In this document: positions 4,470-7,158 of the stretch, piece by piece | How the letters are laid out: each line of letters opens with the position of its first letter | Numbering within the stretch: the stretch's first letter is position 1 | From: Burkholderia sp. | GTDB taxonomy: Bacteria; Pseudomonadota; Gammaproteobacteria; Burkholderiales; Burkholderiaceae | Assembly (NCBI RefSeq): GCF_018375725.1 | Contig: NZ_JAHACR010000228.1 | Location: 1 to 7,158, forward strand | Direction: 5' to 3' | Length of the DNA: 7,158 nt | Notes under the pieces: generated by a model | Seen by the model: the letters and a program-made list of their open reading frames with translations, nothing else | What the model was told of the DNA's origin: nothing | The model's database searches: none | Translations under genes and position numbers: made by a program

Positions 4470-5447
4470 ATGCTGATCAACTGCGCTGCATACCAGGACG
4501 GCCGCAAGCTGGCCGACATCGATATCGAGACCATCAGCGACTATGTCGCGAAACCCGAGTGCTTTGTCTGGGTCGCCTTGAAGGATCCGACGCCCGAGGA
4601 ACTCGAGTTGATGGGCGAGGAATTCCGGCTGCACGAACTGGCGCTCGAGGATGCCCGCAAGGGCCATCAGCGGCCGAAGATCGAGGAGTATGGCGATTCG
4701 CTGTTTGCGGTGCTGCATACGGTCGAACTCGACGGTGACGGCGAACTGCAGGTGGGCGAGCTGAACATCTTCGTCGGCCCGAACTATGTCCTGTCGGTCC
4801 GCAGTCATATGGAGCAGAACTTCCGCGACGTGCGCAGACGCTGCGAGCGCGAGCCGCATTTGTTGCGCGAGGGATCGGCCTTCGTTTTCTATGCGCTGAT
4901 GGATCAGGTCGTCGACCGCTATTTCCCGACGCTCGAAGCGCTCGGCGCCGAGCTGGAGGAACTGGAGGATCGCATTTTCACGAAGGCGACACTCGCGTCG
5001 TCGCGCGCGATCATCGAGGATCTCTATTCATTGAAGCGACGGCTCGTGTTGCTGTACCAGCACACCGCGCCGCTGCTCGAGCCGCTGGCCAAACTGACGG
5101 GCGGCCGTATTCCGCAGGTCTGCAGCGGCATGGAGCATTACTTCCGCGACGTGTACGACCATCTGCAGCGGATCGTGAAAACGATCGAAGGGCGGCGCGA
5201 AATGGTCGTGACGGCAATTCAGGTCAATCTCGGGATGATCTCGCTGGCCGAGAACGAGGTGACGAAGCGCCTCGGCGCATTCGCCGCCCTGTTCGCCGTG
5301 CCGACGATGATTGCCGGGATCTATGGGATGAACTTCAGCAACATTCCGGAGCTGCACTGGAAGTACGGTTACTTCGGCTGCCTCGGCTTGATGTTCGTGA
5401 CCGATTTCGTGCTGTGGCGACGCTTCAGGCGCGCCGGATGGATATGA
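4470..5447 (+). CDS. corA: CorA-family divalent metal-ion (Mg2+/Co2+) channel
   Basis: A 325-residue inner-membrane protein with the full CorA layout. The N-terminal cytoplasmic alpha/beta domain (about 1-130) includes FVWVALKDPTPEELELM, the helix LHELALEDA and VLSVRSH. Long helices form the funnel stalk (about 140-265). Transmembrane helix 1 (about 267-286) is followed by the signature YGMN (285-288) within YGMNFSNIPEL, and transmembrane helix 2 (about 299-316) precedes a short basic tail (RRFRRAGWI). Length is standard. Homopentameric CorA moves hydrated Mg2+, and also Co2+ and Ni2+, through the membrane; GMN forms the ion-selecting mouth. The ATG at 4470 is preferred because family similarity begins there. 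An in-frame ATG at 4362 would add a non-conserved 36-residue stretch through the divergent promoter region. The ribosome binding site (GGAC) is weak. No Mg2+ riboswitch is evident in the 185-base upstream region. Confidence 0.93.
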   Translation: MLINCAAYQDGRKLADIDIETISDYVAKPECFVWVALKDPTPEELELMGEEFRLHELALEDARKGHQRPKIEEYGDSLFAVLHTVELDGDGELQVGELNIFVGPNYVLSVRSHMEQNFRDVRRRCEREPHLLREGSAFVFYALMDQVVDRYFPTLEALGAELEELEDRIFTKATLASSRAIIEDLYSLKRRLVLLYQHTAPLLEPLAKLTGGRIPQVCSGMEHYFRDVYDHLQRIVKTIEGRREMVVTAIQVNLGMISLAENEVTKRLGAFAALFAVPTMIAGIYGMNFSNIPELHWKYGYFGCLGLMFVTDFVLWRRFRRAGWI

Positions 5448-5466
5448 CGGCACGGGGGGCGCGCGC

Positions 5467-5757
5467 CTAGCGTGGCGGCGCGTGCCTGCCCGCCACGACA
5501 CGCCACGGACGCACGCGCCAGGACTTGACGAGGCCGTTCTGCACATAAGGGTCGGCGTGCGCGAACGATTCCGCCGCTTCCGGCGAGTCACCCGCGAAGA
5601 CGAGCACCGCCTGATCGGCGGGATCGGCGAACGCGCCCGCCATCAACAGTTCGCCACGCTCGGTCGCGGCATGCGCGAGGGCGAGATGCTCGGCGCGAAA
5701 CGCGTCGCGTCGAGCGAGATAGTCATCGACGAGCTCGTAGATCAACTGGTAATGCAT
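5467..5757 (-). CDS. YciI-family protein
   Basis: A 96-residue soluble protein with the ferredoxin-like YCII fold. Typical features are HYQLIYELVDDYLARR at the start, RAEHLALAH with the conserved His24, GELLMAGAFADP (35-46), a VLVFAGDSPEAAESF strand and helix, and HADPYVQNGLV (67-77) with the conserved Asp69. The end, VRPWRVV (82-88), matches the family C terminus. E. coli YciI shows the same HLA and ADPYV segments. The family is thought to use a His/Asp pair for small-molecule chemistry, but its substrate is not established. The start at 5757 has a GGAG site 8 bases upstream. It converges on corA with 19 bases between stop codons. It appears to be a single-gene unit. Confidence 0.9.
   Translation of the reverse strand: MHYQLIYELVDDYLARRDAFRAEHLALAHAATERGELLMAGAFADPADQAVLVFAGDSPEAAESFAHADPYVQNGLVKSWRVRPWRVVAGRHAPPR
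5471..5497. terminator. Stem-loop at the corA/yciI convergence, possible terminator
   Basis: CGTGGCGG (5471-5478) and CCGCCACG (5490-5497) form a perfect 8-bp stem with an 11-base loop. It lies 23 bases past the corA stop codon and inside the last ten codons of the YciI gene. No T run follows on either strand, so it would be a weak or factor-assisted terminator at best. Confidence 0.35.
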
Positions 5758-6186
5758 GCAATTGCTCCAGGTATCGGGAAAGGCTGCCGCGAATGAGGGG
5801 AGGCTGTCGCGCGCGTTCGCATGGCGGCAGCCGGATCAGTATAGGGCAGTGTGTGCGGCCCGTGACGACGTGCGCGGGGATAGCGCCCGCCGGATAATGC
5901 GGGCCGGCACGCCGAATGCACGGCAATGATCGACCGGATTACATGTCAATTTGACGGGCATGAAATGACATGACCGCCATGCGGTACTGCATGACTGATT
6001 GCCACTAATCCATATACGCAACTAACGGTCTAGCGTTTTCAAGCCAGCCTAATCTCAAACGACATCGCGCCGCATCTCCCTCAGCCAAACGTCTACAGGA
6101 AAGGCGGCTGAACCTGCAAGTTAGCGTCAGGGGCGAGTGGGGCGCTCATGCATGTCTTGCGAAGAAACCAACCCTCGGCGGCGCGG
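5758..6186. other. 429-bp gene-free region with a low-GC core
   Basis: No convincing protein gene is present. Up to about 5925 the DNA is GC-rich and holds the YciI leader, with a -10-like TATACT on the minus strand (5843-5838) but no good -35 element, and an inverted repeat GCCCGC-N8-GCGGGC (5885-5904). From about 5930 to 6080 the GC content drops clearly below that of the neighbouring genes and CATG/TGAC inverted repeats cluster. The minus strand has an open frame without a good start from 6145 to the TAG at 6007-6005, then continues to a TAA at 5941-5939. The stretch may be a gene remnant, a dispersed repeat or an unrecognised regulatory RNA. Confidence 0.5.
5942..5993. repeat. Cluster of CATG/TGAC inverted repeats
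   Basis: Three dyads lie within 52 bases. CATGTCA (5942-5948) pairs with TGACATG (5966-5972). GTCAA-T-TTGAC (5945-5955) is nested in the first. CATGC (5978-5982) pairs with GCATG (5989-5993). CATGAC also occurs directly at 5969-5974 and 5990-5995. The repeats lie about 185-235 bases upstream of the YciI start codon, rather far for a simple operator. They could be binding sites, an RNA fold or part of a repeated element. Confidence 0.45.
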
Positions 6187-6675
6187 CTACGCCTTGTATC
6201 CGATATTGCGCAGCAGTTCCTTGCGCCAGCGCACATCGTCGTCGTTCTCTACGCCCAGCGGCGGAAAACCGTCGATGACGCCGACGATGCCACGGCCTTG
6301 CGCCGTTTCGGCGACGATCACTTCGGTCGGGTTCGCGCTCGCGCAATAGATGCGGCAGACTTCCGGCACCGCCTTGATCGCATTCAGGACGTTGACCGGG
6401 AAGACGCCATCGCCGAGAAATACGATGAAGCTGTGCCCGGCGCCGATTGCGGTCGCATTGCGGCACGCGAGCGCGACCAGATCCGCATCGGTGCCCGAGT
6501 GCCGCACGAGGCGCTTGCCGGACGCCTCGCAAAACGCGAGCCCGAACCGGATGCCCGGCACGGTGCCGACCAGCGCTTCGTGAATGTCCTCGACAGACTT
6601 GATGAAATGCGTCTGGCCGAGAATCAGGTTCACCGCCTCAGGCTTCTCGATGGCAACGGTATGCAATTGCAGCAT
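6187..6675 (-). CDS. Adenosine-specific kinase
   Basis: A 162-residue protein that closely matches the adenosine-specific kinase family (formerly DUF355), first characterised from archaea and thermophiles. Family blocks in order are GQTHFIKSVEDIHEAL (20-35), PGIRFGLAFCEASGKRLVR (40-58), GAGHSFIVFLGDGVFPVNVL (78-97), NPTEVIVAET (115-124) and GRGIVGVIDG (127-136). The family has its own fold, unlike ribokinase-type adenosine kinases, and converts adenosine to AMP with ATP. Length is normal and no block is missing, so it looks functional. The start at 6675 has a GAGGT site 5 bases upstream. It is divergent from the cysteine synthase gene across 147 bases. Adenosine salvage after S-adenosylhomocysteine hydrolysis would connect it loosely to sulfur metabolism, but the sequence does not show this. 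No clear terminator is seen downstream. Confidence 0.92.
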   Translation of the reverse strand: MLQLHTVAIEKPEAVNLILGQTHFIKSVEDIHEALVGTVPGIRFGLAFCEASGKRLVRHSGTDADLVALACRNATAIGAGHSFIVFLGDGVFPVNVLNAIKAVPEVCRIYCASANPTEVIVAETAQGRGIVGVIDGFPPLGVENDDDVRWRKELLRNIGYKA

Positions 6676-6743
6676 GTCGAACCTCGTCTGGCGATGCGCC
6701 GAAATGGCTTTCCAAGCTTAGTACGTGGCAGAGCGAGACGAAA

Positions 6744-6763
6744 GCGCCGCGCGGACTCGGCGC
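6744..6763. promoter_or_regulatory. Inverted repeat in the divergent adenosine kinase/cysteine synthase promoter region
   Basis: GCGCCG (6744-6749) and CGGCGC (6758-6763) flank an 8-base spacer near the middle of the 147-base divergent region. A partial dyad GACT/AGTC (6754-6757 and 6765-6768) overlaps the right arm. A weak -10-like TATGCT lies at 6772-6777 on the plus strand without a good -35 element. It is a plausible shared operator, but GC-rich repeats like this are also common by chance. Confidence 0.25.
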
Positions 6764-6822
6764 CAGTCTCCTATGCTTTCGTTGTGTGGCGCGCGAACGA
6801 TGAGGAAGGCGAGGAGGCGGTG

Positions 6823-7158
6823 ATGGACGTGCGACAAGGTTTCGTCGACTGCGTGGGCCGTACGCCGCTGATCCGGCTGGCAAAGCTCAGCGAGGAGACC
6901 GGCTGCGAGATTCTGGGCAAGGCGGAATTCATGAATCCGGGCGGTTCGGTCAAGGATCGCGCGGCGCTGTATATCATCCGGGACGCCGAGCGGCGCGGCA
7001 CGCTCCGAACTGGCGGCACGGTCGTCGAGGGCACGGCGGGCAACACCGGCATCGGTCTCGCGCACATCTGCGCGGCGCGCGGCTATCGTTGCATGATCGT
7101 CATTCCCGAAACGCAATCGCCGGAGAAGATGGAAATCCTGCGCACGCTCGGCGCCGAA
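6823..7158 (+). CDS. Cysteine synthase family (PLP-dependent), partial at its 3' end
   Basis: The first 112 codons of a fold-type II PLP enzyme that runs off the right edge; the whole protein would be expected near 300-350 residues. It opens MDVRQGFVDCVGRTPLIRLA, with the substrate-entry motif GRTPLIRL at 12-19. NPGGSVKDRAA (38-48) holds the PLP-binding Lys44. The phosphate/substrate loop reads EGTAGNTGIGLA (69-80). These enzymes (O-acetylserine sulfhydrylase, or cystathionine beta-synthase-like) make cysteine or cystathionine by beta-replacement. The loop is TAGNTG rather than the TSGNTG of standard CysK and is preceded by EG, not EP. This points to a divergent cysteine synthase subgroup, so I do not assign cysK. 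The ATG at 6823 has a strong GAGGAGG ribosome binding site. The missing C-terminal half would decide between the subgroups. Confidence 0.9.
   Translation, partial: MDVRQGFVDCVGRTPLIRLAKLSEETGCEILGKAEFMNPGGSVKDRAALYIIRDAERRGTLRTGGTVVEGTAGNTGIGLAHICAARGYRCMIVIPETQSPEKMEILRTLGAE

Noticed and set aside
4139..4534. Upstream extension of the kinase frame to an ATG at 4534
   Set aside because: The extension runs antisense into corA and through the CydX-like gene. The GTG at 4138 has a ribosome binding site and a stop-start overlap, and starts right before the Walker A strand.
6800..6823. Seven-codon frame (MRKARRR) ending in TGATG at the cysteine synthase start
   Set aside because: Its AGG codons are simply the purine-rich ribosome binding site of the main gene, and it has no ribosome binding site of its own.

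Overview
The window is high-GC DNA, strongly biased to G/C at third codon positions, and it encodes proteins typical of a beta-proteobacterium. The best overall fit is Burkholderia or a close relative. This assignment rests on protein style and gene content only; there is no rRNA or other marker gene in the window. I see no tRNA, rRNA, CRISPR array, integrase or intact insertion sequence.

Left part (1-1956): the last 42 codons of an unidentified plus-strand gene converge on a minus-strand PGDYG-family gene. Next is a minus-strand periplasmic LTXXQ (Spy/CpxP-like) gene, with a perfect 32-bp palindrome that reads as its terminator. Divergent from it is an Lrp/AsnC-type regulator gene.

Middle part (1957-4284): a 409-bp leader that becomes AT-richer towards its right end precedes a saccharopine dehydrogenase-fold oxidoreductase that resembles lysine 6-dehydrogenase. 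A perfect 10-bp stem-loop separates it from a convergent minus-strand pair. That pair is a CydX-like single-span microprotein followed by a P-loop kinase, and the two genes overlap by four bases (GTGA).

Right part (4285-7158): a divergent region with two inverted repeats leads to a CorA-type metal-ion channel gene. CorA converges on a YciI-family gene. A 429-bp gene-free stretch follows, with a clearly lower-GC core full of CATG/TGAC inverted repeats. Then come an adenosine-specific kinase gene (minus strand) and, divergent from it, the first 112 codons of a cysteine synthase-family gene cut off by the window end.

Most genes look like independent housekeeping or accessory metabolic units. 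The combinations that could carry shared biology are the CydX-like/kinase pair without cydAB, the Lrp regulator upstream of the lysine-dehydrogenase-like enzyme, and the divergent adenosine kinase/cysteine synthase pair. The low-GC block at about 5930-6145 is the least explained stretch.
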